Of a stretch of 64,000 nucleotides of DNA, positions 1-12,490 are shown in pieces. The notes below the pieces were generated by a model. The model saw only the letters and a list, made by a program, of their open reading frames with translations. It did no database searches and was not told the DNA's origin. The translations under genes and the position numbers were made by a program. Position 1 is the stretch's first letter. The number at the start of each line of letters is the position of its first letter. The stretch is from Notospermus geniculatus (Eukaryota > Nemertea > Pilidiophora > Heteronemertea > Lineidae): assembly GCA_002633025.1 (NCBI GenBank), contig NMRB01000171.1, positions 189,887 to 253,886 on the forward strand, in the 5' to 3' direction.

Positions 1-376
1 TTATGTGAAATTGGGAGGGGTCTTGGAAATTAGACATGAACAGATGGAAGCCTGGAAATTGGAGTGGCCAACCCCCATGCAAAAGAAATTATTGTACATT
101 GTTACCAAAATCATCTGATAAAAGAAAGTGAGAAATGAGTATCGCAGAGAACCAAGAGACAAGGAAGTGGTCTGTAGCATTTGTGAACACAGCAATGTTC
201 TGTAAGTGAGAGAAATTTATCCCAGACTTTACCCCACTTTAGAACGCTTAAAAATTGCAGACTGCTCGAGTCTGAGAGTAAAGATAGGAAAACATAACTC
301 ACTACTAAAGCAGAGCAGAAAAGCATTACCGGTACTATCGGTGAAAAAAAGGCCAATGTCTGAAGATGAAGTTTAC

Positions 377-3300
377 CTGTCTCCCTGAACCAATGGAAAC
401 GCCCGTTAGTGCAATGCGCCAATGTCCTCAGCGCGTCTGCTGTTTTGGTGATGTTGGCGTAGCGACCTGGTATAGCACCAGATGAATCGTAGTCGTCCAC
501 GTTGAAGAGGATGGCGTGTAGTTTGATGTCACGCCCAGCGGCAGATTCCTCCATGTATTGGCAAATGACGTCTGCTGGTTGGTCGGGGATTCCACTGGTG
601 AACAGGTAGATGCCCTCCACGTCTGCAAAATAAAACAGATGCCAAATGAAGGAAAGTTGTAGATGAAGAAAAGTGTTTTGTTAGATAATCACTAGTGGGA
701 CCTTGTCGCCAGAAAAACATCAGGGGAACCGAGGTCCAATTTAGAGCAAACTGAAAATCCATTGACGGACCATCCTCCAACAGCAGGGTCTCACTGTTCT
801 TCATATACTCGCACACTCTGTGAGTGGATGAAGAGAAGCGAGGTAAAAACCCCTGCTGGGGGAGAATGACAGTGGACAGTCCTGTTTATGAGAAATTCCT
901 ACATGTTCGACCATCAACCAGCACACGATTTCAGAGCATGATACGTACCTATATGGTGTTTCTTCTCTTCATCATTTTCGACGGCAAGGCGTAAGGCAGA
1001 CATGAAGTTCCTGCTTCCCATACACTGCATGTCTAGAATCCACCTATAGAAGCAAAATTGAAATGTTTCAACGTATCACAGAATTCTGAACATCAAAATT
1101 GATTTCCAAAGTTCGAGTCAAAATGGGGAGAAAAACTTCTATCCATAGAGGGACCAATATGAACTTACTTCCAGGCACTCTGGAGATTTTCTTCAGTCAC
1201 TTTCATCATGGTTGGCTTCCATGCGTGGGCTTGGCTTCCAAACCTGGCGACAAGACAGAAATAGGTTAATGGTGATTTAGAATGTCTGTTGCCATCCAAA
1301 CAGCCATCTTTATTACCTGTACCAAGGGTTGTGACATTGCTACGCTCTCCAACTACACTTGCACAACATAGCCAATACCCGTGGGGTTCCAGGATCCAGA
1401 CAGCAAGTATGACTGGTTTTGATGTACAGGAATCACCCAGGCATCTGATCTAGCACTATTCAGGAGACACACCAAATACTGAGATCAAATCACTGAACCC
1501 TGCAGGAAACCATACCGCCAACACAAACGAACTTACAACGGACCAGAAGGCAAGGATACCTCATCTTACTCACCCTATGATGTTGAAATATTCCTTATTT
1601 GCCATCTGCTGCTCAAGGAGAAGACGTAGGGAGTGCTGGATGTGGACCAAGTAGTTGACATTTGATATGGAGAGATCTACCAGGATCACAAGACTGTGGA
1701 GAGGAAAAAGAGTTGAATTAGGGCAAACTAGGCCTAGTTGATGAAACTTTATTCATTTGGCTCCTTCAGTCGACTTGAAGGATTTCCAAGGGTTATGGAA
1801 ATGAATCAACGTCTGGTAGTACTGGTACCGGTAGTCTGTTATATGGTAACTTACTTTTTGTCAACAATGGTTCCAAATATCTTCCTACTGATACTAGACA
1901 GCCAATTGATCCTCTTTTCATACAATTTCACACCAGCTCCCAGTTGTTTCTGATATTCGAAAAGCTGTGTCATGTTGACGTGGATATTCTTCATGCTGCC
2001 GTCATGCCACTGAAACTGCGCCATTGCTTTCTGAAAAGGGATAAAGAAGTATTCTTAAGGTGTCGTCAGGAAATCAGCCAGCATCCTTTCAGTATACTTG
2101 TACCTGCACATTAGGCCTACATGTAACAGTGTAAAAGTACAAATCAGGGGGCACTCTCCAGGCTGCAATGACCTCTCCAAGGTTACTCAAGTTTGTCAAC
2201 CCTGTGTGGAGGTTGATCGAGCACGTTGTCATCATTAACTTACCTCATGAACTTGAGAGATCACAGTCTTTCTGATAACAGGAATAAACTCCTCCTTGTA
2301 TGAATATGCATTAGGGGCAAGTACTTGGTACAAATCAAGATTTTTGGCTGAAAAAAGAAGACAAAGTCCAGTTAGATACCCATGGTTATCATCAGTCTTC
2401 ACAGTTGGAAATCTTTAGAAGGTACGCCCGACCAGTGATCAGGCAGACCGAAGCATTTCCTTACCTTTGAGTCCGTGTTGTGCCAGCCAATCAGCAGATG
2501 AGGACGGATGAAACTTTGGCTGTGTGATGGTCAGTGGACGATCGTGGCCAGGTGGCCGGGGCAAGAACCGAGACTGAGGTAGCTTGGCTACTTCAACAGA
2601 AATCTGAAATACGGAAAGAGATATGAATACCATATTGTGAGGTATAGGAAAGTAGCGGCAGACAAAATGCATTACTTCAATACAATAGCAAACCGCCCAA
2701 ATGACGTCAGACTTGTCAATCTTATTGTGTTTGTCTGACCCTGATTTTGTCCTATCTCACCTTCGACAATGTGGTCACTAAGTAGTCTAGTTTTATATAA
2801 TGTTTTCCGACCTTTGCTGGTAAGAATGGGCGGTATGCTATTCTTTCATGGGAACTACATTCTGTTGTTCTGTGGAAATAATACAAAGTTGGATGTGACG
2901 TTCACCTACCTCATTCAGAATGCTAACTAATGCACTACCCATCATTCCCTGCCGCATCTCCTTAATCTTGTTGATGACATCCTGAGCTTTCTGAATCTCC
3001 TTCAGAAGGACGCTGATGTCGGTTCCAGTGTAGATCTGTTCCTCACATGTTGTGGTATAGCAATGATACCTTCCGCCAGATTCATCGGCTAATTTTCGCA
3101 GGGTCAGCTGAAAAGTATTGATTATTGATTATAAATTTTGCATTTGGCCTTAGTTCATCAAGTACACACCTCCCAACATCCCACTTGGCCAAAATTTTTA
3201 TCTTTTTTAATCATTTCATCAAATCATTGGTTGCCGAGAGCACTGACCCTGCCCCACGCTGGATCCTAGACTGGTTCCCTGTCCACGAGCCGCTCTGCTC

Positions 3301-6300
3301 CATGACCGATTTGTCTTGAATTTGGCTGATGATAATGAGACAACAGACAACACCTTTCTTTCCAAAGATAAAATGGCAACAGTTAAACAAAACTCACTTT
3401 TCTCAGAACAACTTATTCATGATTGAATAAATAGACACTTCTTCCACTTACATTTGTGAGATGATTGCTACAGTCATAGGCTACTGTATGCAAGGGTATT
3501 TCCTTCCCAGCTCCCATCTGGTTGATATAGTCACACAGGATCTCTGAACTCTGGTCAGGTCTGAAATGCATGGAGAAAACAAGATCATCGATCTGTGTGT
3601 TGAGGTTTTGACCTGTAAGCCAATCGACGACAAGTCCAATGCCTTATCGATGCATCACTGCATTCCCTATGCAGGTCCAGTGCACAATTTGGGATTTATA
3701 AGTTTAAATTTCATAGACTAACTCCAGATTTTTATGCCAAGATGAAGAAAAAATTGAGTTTTTATTATGACTGACGATCATTTCAATTTTTGTATTTTCC
3801 ACCTTCGGCACAACAGCACAGGCCTATTTGCATTCTTAATCCAACATAAGAAGGAGTTAAAGTAGGCCAAACACAAAGAAAGCATTGCTCACCCTGAAGG
3901 CATGAGACTACAACACACATAATATGTATTTTCAGTACAGTGCACAAATTCACTAGCTAAATAAATTATACTTCTTGGCTCTATAGGATAGCAAATTAAT
4001 GGACTGTATTAACACAATATAGAGTCTAGGTGATTACAATTTGAGTCAACAAAACCTTAGTTACTTTTGAACTGATTATAATATGCATTTGTGCATCTGA
4101 GAAAAAAAGACAGCTGAAGTCTAAAACTTGAGAGCAATTCAATCCAAAGATGTCAATCTTGTCCAGCTTTGACACAATGTACAGCAGAACAAATACTTAC
4201 ACACTGCCCAATATCAGCAGAATGGAGTTGATCTCCTTCAGCTTCATAATTTGTTTCATTGCTTTCAGAAGATTACACCCACCACTTGGCTGCAGACCCA
4301 TCACAAACTGTTTCGCTTCTTCCACTCTGAAACAAACAAGAAGCAAATGAATGTCTTGCCAGTTAAGTATGTAACATGAAGGGAAGTGAAGATTCATGTA
4401 TGATCCACAACAAATGTTGTGACAGTGGCTCAAACGTTGGACAAAAGTCAATCCCACTAAAGCTTAACAGAAACTAGACATGAGCAGGCAACATCTTCTG
4501 ATACAGACTTCTCCATCCTCCCATAGCAGGGCTTTGGTCTCGCTCCTCTTCATACACTTGCATACATAACTGTGAGTGGATGAAGAGGAGTGAGGTAAAA
4601 ACACCTGTTGTGGGAGGATGAGACTCCTCCAGTTTTTTGACTAGGTATTGGACAGAAATCTATTCATTTTATCAATCTTTATGACTCTTCTTCCATTTTC
4701 TTTCAAAATTTTCAGTTCACTTGGTACACAGGGGCATTACAAACTGCAGCCAAGAGATGTCACAACAAATTTACACAACTACAATACATGCAAGTTGTCA
4801 TGCAATATCAACACTGCCTTAGCAGTTATAAGACTGGTTATAAGACTTCAAAAAGCTACATTATGTGCAAACAAAGTAGTGATACATGTTGTACATGTAC
4901 TTGCACACTAACATGATTTCATTTCTGCTCAAGTGGTGATTTGTGATGTGAGGCAGCAAGGCAAGTTAGACAAACAATAAAGTCAAGTTAAGTGGTACAT
5001 GTAAACTTGAAATGAAGCTATATGCAGGTTAAGAACCAGCAGATTTCGTTTATGTTTGCTTGCTTCAAAACATCACATAATGACTCAGTTCTTAGAAAGA
5101 TACTGTAGATAATGGCTGACTTGACATATTGAAGCATGCGCTGAATAATAATACGCTACTTACATCTGACGGCTAAGGAAGAGGAAGGGAAGCATTATGA
5201 TTATGATGGAAAGGAAAAGGATTGTGGAATTAAAACAATGTGCATGGATATGAGCTGAGGATGTATTAGTGAGATATGGAGAGGGTACCCAGGCACAGCA
5301 AAGAAGCAACTCTTTCACTTGTACATATATGTACTTCACGCTTCAACTCTGGGACAATTTGTACCTAGGACACAAATTGGTACCTGGGACAATTGGTACC
5401 TAGGACAATTAGTACCTACGAAATTTTGTATCTAGGATGGTCAAGGATTTGAATAAGAGGATGAAAACCCCAATCATGTTAAATGAACGCCAAATAATGA
5501 TAGGTGTAGGGGGTAGGGGGTGAAAGATGTGATGAACTTACGTTCTGCAGTGAACGTCCCGGACAACGTCCCAGAGGGGGTTGAGTTCTGACCCAAAACC
5601 AACAAGATACAGGCTCTTCTTCTTTGATAACTGTTCATCAATCAGATGCTGTAAAAAGAGACAAGTAGAGACATTAGCAAGTTCTTTCTTTATCCCATCC
5701 CATGAGGATACCCACATCATCAGAGTCGAATTTTTATGGGTGCTTTCCACTTTAACACATTCTCTAAGTGTTTTACATCATCACCGGTGCTTCAGTCTCT
5801 TCAGAAACCTCTCTGGGGAACTCAAGGAGCAGCTCATTCAGTGCACCTCTTGATCCTTTAAGACCAGTTGAGAATGCAAAGTAGCAACTCCGCAGGGAAA
5901 CAAACCTGGGACCTCTTGGTTTCAAGTTCAACGCTTAAGTGCTGCGCCACCACATTCCCCAAATACTACATGGACCCTTACCATGAGGGAGTCTTGAAAA
6001 GCGGATAGACGTCCAAAACCAGTGTTGGCATCTGATATGTCTAAGCACACTGCGACCTTGCTTCCTTTGACCATGCCAAATGTCTGAAAGGAAACGCGCA
6101 TACCCTACATATGGAACACCTCATTTTGCAATTAGTTGCACAAATTTGAGATATCACCTAACATTTAAGTTGGAAATGAACAGCTGATGCTAGTAGTCAA
6201 CTTTTGCAACTGCAACTTTAACGGAACTGCATTATACTGACGACTACTGTCCTTAAACATCAACAAGACCTCCTTTTACTCACCCGTTTACTACCTTGTA

Positions 6301-7981
6301 GTAACCATTTGATTCTTTTTGTGTATGATTCAATCGCCCTGAGGAAAAGAACATGCAATGGGTCAGCTTACAGGTACCTGCTTGAGGGCAGAGGGGAAAG
6401 TTTTAACAATCAGTCCAGCAAACACAATTTGTTAAGTTTTGGGACAAAACGGATGAGAAATCACTTGAAAAAGAGTGGCACACTGAGATAAGAGGATTTG
6501 TTCACAATATTGAAGCTATGACAAAACTGTCATAAGGTAAACTCTTTCAAGAAATCATGTCATAGGAGTTCAACTTACATGTGTAATTTATATTCAAACT
6601 CATTGATGTCCTGAGCTTCAAACTGGATGTGTTGGGTGAGCTTTCCATTTTCCTTGTTCACAATGGGACTGAAATGAAAAAGATACACATTACTTTTGAG
6701 GCTAAGCCAAGGGTATGGTAATCTGAAAGTACAATACAGACATTCTACTCAAAACATGGAAACTTTCATAAACCGAGTGTCCTTACTTTCCAACCCTGCC
6801 CTTGTCCACAAGTTCTTTGATGGTCAAATGCAGACCGTCGATGCTGTGTGTAGCCAGCCACTCCTCTGAGTGTTGGTTCTCACTGTATGAGGCGGAGACA
6901 TCTTTCACCCTCTGCAACAAAAACAGAAAGAGTTTAATCGCTGAATTTTCCTTACAATTCACAAGTGATGAATATGGGATGGTCGTGTTAAAACAAAAAC
7001 TGCATATATTCACCACTGACAGGCCCCTAGATGCTTGTAAGCATCCAGGGGTCTGTCAGCAGATTTGGAGGCTAAAATCAAGGGTAAACCCCTCTCCTTC
7101 CTCAGTACCAGTACGGGTATAGATTAGAAAGGTTAGTCATTCGGAGAGGGAATAACCCCTGATTTTGCCCCTCCTCCTGTCCCCCCCCCCCCGAACTTTA
7201 CTAATGACCCCCAGATGCCTGTGATTGACTCTTCCTCATACCATAAGATCTTTTGTTTGGTTCACATGAGTCACAAGTAATTCTTTTGGCGGCATGGAGT
7301 TCCTCGTATCAACTGGTATCCAGTCTTCCTGGACAAAGAAAGACTTTGATTCCTTCTCATCAGATTCTTCATTTTTCTCATTATCATCTTCATCATCGAG
7401 GTCTTTCAGAATATTATCAACGTCCACATCCTCGTCTTCTTCCTCTTCATCGCTGGAAACCGAACAGAGGGATTCATTACACTAGGCCTATAGGCCTATT
7501 AGCCTTCAAGATAGGCCTAGGCCCTATTGCTATTTTGGAAAGAAATGTCAGGCAGGTCTCCAGTCAGCACTGCCAACTTAACTATGACTTGATTCATTGG
7601 TACCACAACACAGACTGTGTCACAGTGCATTTGCTGCTTCTAGGCCCTATAAGGGCAGGCTGTGGCCGAGTGTGGGTGGTGCCTGGTGGTACACTACGCT
7701 TAGGCATACAGCCTGTACATGATGTAGGCCTAGGCCTACATACAGCAGCGCAGTAGCCTATACATACAGCAGAGACAGTAGGTTACCGTGCACATTGTAT
7801 ATGCTTATCACATCAGCATACCGGCAATGAAGAATCAGAACTGGTAGGCCAACAATCACAGTATTTTTGGTTGATATCAAATCAACAATATTTCAAAGGC
7901 TAGCTAGCTAGAAAACACAACTAACGCAACTAACCCTGTACCATCCTCGTAATTATTCTCATAATCAAGAAAGTTGTCCAT
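377..7981 (-). CDS. VWA3A/VWA3B-like von Willebrand factor A domain protein, 5' part
   Basis: Seventeen exons on the minus strand join in one open frame of about 708 codons: 7981-7935 (start), 7452-7242, 6911-6787, 6668-6579, 6338-6284, 6083-5982, 5648-5542, 4326-4201, 3560-3452, 3107-2910, 2603-2465, 2347-2244, 2030-1855, 1693-1574, 1243-1169, 1043-949, 622-377. All have GT/AG borders and matching phases; the last ends in phase 1, so the gene continues off the left edge. An acidic N-terminus is followed by repeated modules: a hydrophilic EEWLATHSI or ADWLAQHGL segment, a basic YEKRINWL-type segment, then a VWA fold. The first VWA strand reads VAVCLDISDA, the second LVILVDLSIS (DxSxS metal site), and GLQPSGGCNLL and ADESGGRYHCY motifs follow. 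This order matches the VWA3A/VWA3B family, whose molecular role is poorly known. The start at 7981 is a choice; the frame stays open upstream to 8140. Family call firm, paralogue undecided. Confidence 0.8.
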
Positions 7982-8600
7982 AATTCGTTTGATAAGGTCT
8001 GCTAAGCAGGAAAATTGGTTTCTACTTGATGTAGTTTTTACAAGGTTTCTGTCAGAATGTGTTTGTTGTTGCCAATGGCTTTTCAGCTGCTCCGCACAAA
8101 CCGGAAGTCGGCAGGTGCCCGTCACGTGATCAATTATCAATTATCGTCGTGGCGTCGTGTTGGTTCAAATACAAAAATTCGTCACATATTTTCGTCTTAA
8201 ATTTTTAATATCAATCTTAGTGCAAACCAATACGTTTAATCACGAGTATGTCGCACGTCGCAGAAGCGGCAGCAATAGCCTGATCCCCTGTCCTCCATCA
8301 GCGGATCAGTCTACAAAGTTGGCGGCAAATTTGAAATTCCCGCCACTTAGCGCAGATTTTAATACAATAGGCAGGGCGTGGCCGCTCGCGGGGAATTTTG
8401 CAGACTCGCTAGCGCGTTTTCGGTTTGCTCCACTTGTGAAACCGTGTGGCCTCTGCATAGGAGATTGGGAATTTTGTTCAAAATCATGACACGTCTGTGA
8501 TGACGAGGACATGAAATTTGTCCGACCAATCACTATCTCTCCTTCTACCAGAACGATGACGGGTTTTTTTCATGCGCTCTGACATTTTTCTTCATTCCAT
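7982..8600 (-). promoter_or_regulatory. Putative promoter/5' region of the VWA3-like gene
   Basis: This stretch lies just upstream of the proposed start codon. It is richer in CpG than the surrounding introns and contains a CACGTG E-box near 8124, but I see no TATA box at a convincing distance. The assignment rests mainly on position. Confidence 0.3.
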
Positions 8601-9481
8601 CAGCCGGCGGGCTTCTGTTCGATTCCACCAGCGATGTCTTAAAGAGACTGGGCCTAACTTTCGTGTTTTTTTTAAAATCAAACGTAGTTTATGCAAACCA
8701 GCCCACCAGATCGTTGGTGGGAGCGGAACAGACGATCTCTCTGCATGACAAGTGGATATCCTTCATTGAGTCGAATGACCAACGACTTCTGTTCCCGTGA
8801 TGATAACTACCTTCAGTAAATCACTTTGTATTCCGATCACTAATTAGCCTGGGGATTAGCCCTGAGAGGTTCACATGTTCATGTCATTTCAGTGACTCGG
8901 CTCGACACAGCCTCACGATGGTTGACCCTCATTTTCGAGGATGAACGGCGTTGAATGTCTAGGCCTAGGTACTGAGTGTAGGCCTAGAATTCCTCCATCC
9001 CCGAATTCACTTATCTTGATCAGATTCGGATGCAGGGCCGGATCTAGGATTGACAGAAAGGGGGCGTAGCTCGACGGAGGGGTGAGCATACCGAAAACGC
9101 GAAGCCCAAAGGGGGCCCTCGCCCAGAAAAATTTGACAATTTAAAGTTCTTTTAGGTGCACTTTCCTGGCATCTGAGAACAAAATACTCAAATTTTTATG
9201 TGATTAAATTTTTCTTGCTAAAAAACCATTGCTCTGCCAAAAATAGGGGGCGTACCCCCCCCCCCTTGATCCGGCCCTGGGATGGGGTATAGGCCTGAAT
9301 GAGGCCTTTATACTTAGGTCTCGTCCCGTTCGGTTCTCCTGCGCATTTGCTAGATTTCACCAATAAGCGATGCAAGATTTGAATTAGAAATCCCCCATTA
9401 CGTCATCTTGATGCCTTCGAACTCCACTCTACTGGTCCCCTGTTCTCGAGCCGCTAGTGTCCTCGAAAAGCCGCTTGCGGA
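8601..9481. other. Intergenic region before duplicated block A
   Basis: No exon-like open frame with splice signals is visible. The stretch holds runs of TAGGCCTA-type words and an inverted-repeat element at 9032-9280 (listed separately). Confidence 0.5.
9032..9280. mobile_element. MITE-like element with GGGCCGGATC termini
   Basis: The ends are inverted: GCAGGGCCGGATCTAGG on the left and CTTGATCCGGCCCTGG on the right, with AGGGGGCGTA-type and GGGCGTACCCCC sequence just inside. No coding sequence. The related but diverged pattern GGGGCGGATCC occurs at 15115-15275 and 32517-32677. Confidence 0.6.
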
Positions 9482-10668
9482 GCGGCTGGGGATAGGACAG
9501 GAGACCAGTCATACTCTATTCTTTAGTTCAAAAGTGAAGTGATCCAGGGCTTTGGTATGTCAAGATGTCATTACGTACGCAATTATTGACATGAAATGCA
9601 ATGAATTCTACACCGTACTACGTTACGATAGATGAAATCAAGTTTCGCCCGAATACAAATATTGATCTCGTCCCCATGCCCTTGTTATACTTCATTTGCA
9701 TGCGCCTTTAAAAACAAAGGCGGAACATAGGATCGGGGTAGTGACTACGGTGTTCAGAACCACCTGCTCATTAAGATAATATGGGAGAGTCGTAAATCAC
9801 GTTTTACTCTCAAAACAGTGAAATACACCGATGCAGAATTAGTTCTACAGTTTTAATAACTGGCTTGAACTCAGCTATTAACTGGAATCGACTTACCCAG
9901 GTACGACCACCTTGCCAAATACAGGTGCGGCGTCACAATTTCTATAAAAAAAACCCAAAAGGATTGTTCTCATGATAAGGGAGGATAAAGCTTGACAACA
10001 TGACAATAGGAGACATGGTGTCTGTCATGGCAAGTTTCACTTGAAGTTGGATATTTTTGTGTTTGTACCAAGGGAGATTTAGTGATATTTTTTCGTGAGG
10101 GTGGTCTATTGTGTCCATATTCGGATGGTGTCTTCGGCTTCGCATGTTTGGAATTCAGGACTGGAACTAACGAAATAAGAAGAAAAATCATCAAAATCGT
10201 GTCAGAGAGAAGGAGATTGGACAGGCCCAAAGACTTCCTCTTGCTGCTCAAGTTCTCTGTAAGGGAAATGCCACGGAATGCGGTTGTGATTGAACAGATC
10301 TCTTTACCAAGTATCTGGAGCATTTTCAAAGAACTTGACCGAAATTTGGTTGGCGTCGAGCTTCGCCTCGGGCCGGTTCTGCGTATCGGTATTGGTCGGG
10401 CTATAAATTTTAATTACAATTTGTGAAACTGGAGTATGTCAATGCTATTCTCAGTGAGAAAAAACGCATTTTCCACAGATTAGGAAGCCGGAAGGATATT
10501 GGGCGAAACTAGAGGGACCACTTGACCTCGGGGTAATAACGTGAGCGCATTTTTTTGTCCCCGGCTGCAACGGTTTCCCACCGCGCGGTTTTCACGGGCT
10601 TCGTGTTCCTTGGCCTCCTTGCAAGAACAAAAAGTCCACAGCTATTGCAACGTGGACAGAGCGTGTAT

Positions 10669-10821
10669 TAGGGAGTTTTAGAAACCAAACGATAAACGTT
10701 AACTTTACGACAACGGTATTTTTCATACTGCGAATTCACCAGATTATATTGCGTTTTCGGTACAAAACATAACGTTGTCGCAAAGTTGCCGTTTATCGTT
10801 TGATTTCTTTAACTCCCTTAT
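10669..10821. mobile_element. Hairpin MITE, also in block B at 27838-27986
   Basis: Terminal inverted repeats include AGGGAGTTTTAGAAACCAAA on the left and TTGATTTCTTTAACTCCCT on the right; the arms extend into CGATAAACG/CGTTTATCG. Presence at the matching place in both blocks means it predates the duplication. Confidence 0.75.
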
Positions 10822-11249
10822 CTATAGTGAAAACGACCCTTGAATCGGTTAATGTATGGCTCACCAAATCTAAATGCCGTCTCCAATTACCACAACCATT
10901 TGTTTTTTCTACAGATTCCATGATGTTCCACTCAATTTTTTACATAATATTCATTGTTGAATTCTTTTAATTTGACTGATATATATATATGGGTTAATTT
11001 GTTGTTGTTGTTTTTGAGCAAAACTTTTCGAGGTCAGCCCACAATTAGCAAGAGTTAGTTTTATTTTCCTGTCGCGTCCGATAGAATTATACAACATGTA
11101 CTTGGCGAGACTAGATAAAACTTGCAATCACAGTTTGTAACATCCGCACTACAGGTTTCATGTCTACTGCCCATAATATATAATACGACTTACTCCGAAA
11201 AGATGAACATCATCTGTCGATTAGGCCTATATATGAAGTAAAGAGTAAC

Positions 11250-11600
11250 TTAGGTGTTGACAACATGAAGACAACAGAGCAACTTAAGTGTTGACAACAT
11301 GAAGACAACAGAGCAACTTAAGTGTTGACAACATGAAGATGATAGAGCAACTTAAGTGTTGACAACATGAAGAGAGTAGAGCAGCTTAAGTCTTGTCAAT
11401 ATGTAGACAATAGAGCAAATTAAGTGTTGTCCACATGAAGACAATACAATATAGAGCAACTTAAGCGTTGAAAACATGAGGACAATAGAGCAACTTATGT
11501 GTTAACATGATGACAATACAGCAGCTTCAGTGTGAACACCATGGAAACAATCAACTTAAGTGTGCGCCATAACCATGAAAAACAATAGAGTAACTTAATT
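11250..11600. repeat. 34 bp-period minisatellite, block A
   Basis: About ten degenerate units built on GAGCAACTTAAGTGTTGACA followed by ACATGAAGACAATA. Lies upstream of the GPCR gene. The matching array in block B (28430-29010) carries more units plus extra unrelated sequence. Confidence 0.85.
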
Positions 11601-12490
11601 GTGTACTAGGAAAACAAAAAACCGTAATAATAAATTAACGGTGTCTTTCTCTTGCTAGGTGGTTCAACGAAATAGTTGATTCTGCTCAAGGTCGTCCTTC
11701 CACGAATCGTTCGAAAAGTATGGTGTGGCTTTCCGGTTTTACGGTATAATGATTAGATGACAGACATCCGTCGACTATAAAGTGACACGAAACTGTGATC
11801 CAAGCTCCTATTATCTGTAAACTGTTTGGTGTTCGAGACGTGGACTCATCACATACCATTTATTCTGTAAAATTCATCCTCTGGCGGTCGTGTCTCATCA
11901 ACCCGTGCCCAGTGCGATTACCTGCGACTATATTGATCCCTGCAGAAATTAGAGGAGGAGACATTTTCTTTGGACCTTGGCCGCGGCATCAGGACATGTG
12001 CACGGCTTGGTAATCAGGAACTCGGCGATCTCGGTGCGGAATTCGGAGGGCGGACTTGCGATATACTGCCAAGGCGAACAGATTCTTCAGTTCATCTAAG
12101 ATTAAGGAAGGAGCCATTGGTTCACGCGGATGGCTAGAGTGTTCTAAGTAATCCTTAATTTATTTGCGGTTGCCCGATAGACAATTTATCTTCGTTTCTG
12201 CGTAAGCGTTGATCCGCATTTTCGTCCAGGAGATATCGAAAGTAGGTATCTCGGTTTAAAGAAAGGTAACTCTTTTCACACCTTTTTTTCTCATCGGCTG
12301 AAAATAATGACCTAGACATAAAAAGTTGTTATGATGGACTTTGGTGGGTCTGTGGATCATCTGGATACTTGGAAGGTTGTGAAGCGGTTGATCCCTGCGT
12401 GCCGGAGGCAGAGGGCAGTATCTTTTGATTGACAAAGTGAGGACAAGTGTGTTTCATTACATATATTTTTCTTTCAAATACGACGGATTC

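Noticed and set aside
5885-5965. tRNA-like sequence (GGTGGCGCAGCACTTAAGCG, then GGTCCCAGGTTTG) in a VWA3-like intron, minus strand
   Set aside because: The B box is degenerate and no cloverleaf closes; probably an old tRNA-derived repeat.
9970-10426. Frames of 114-119 codons on both strands at the left part of block A
   Set aside because: Not preserved in the block B or third copies of the same segment and no family match.
11250-11600. CRISPR-like array
   Set aside because: The units are contiguous degenerate tandem repeats without distinct spacers, in a eukaryotic context.
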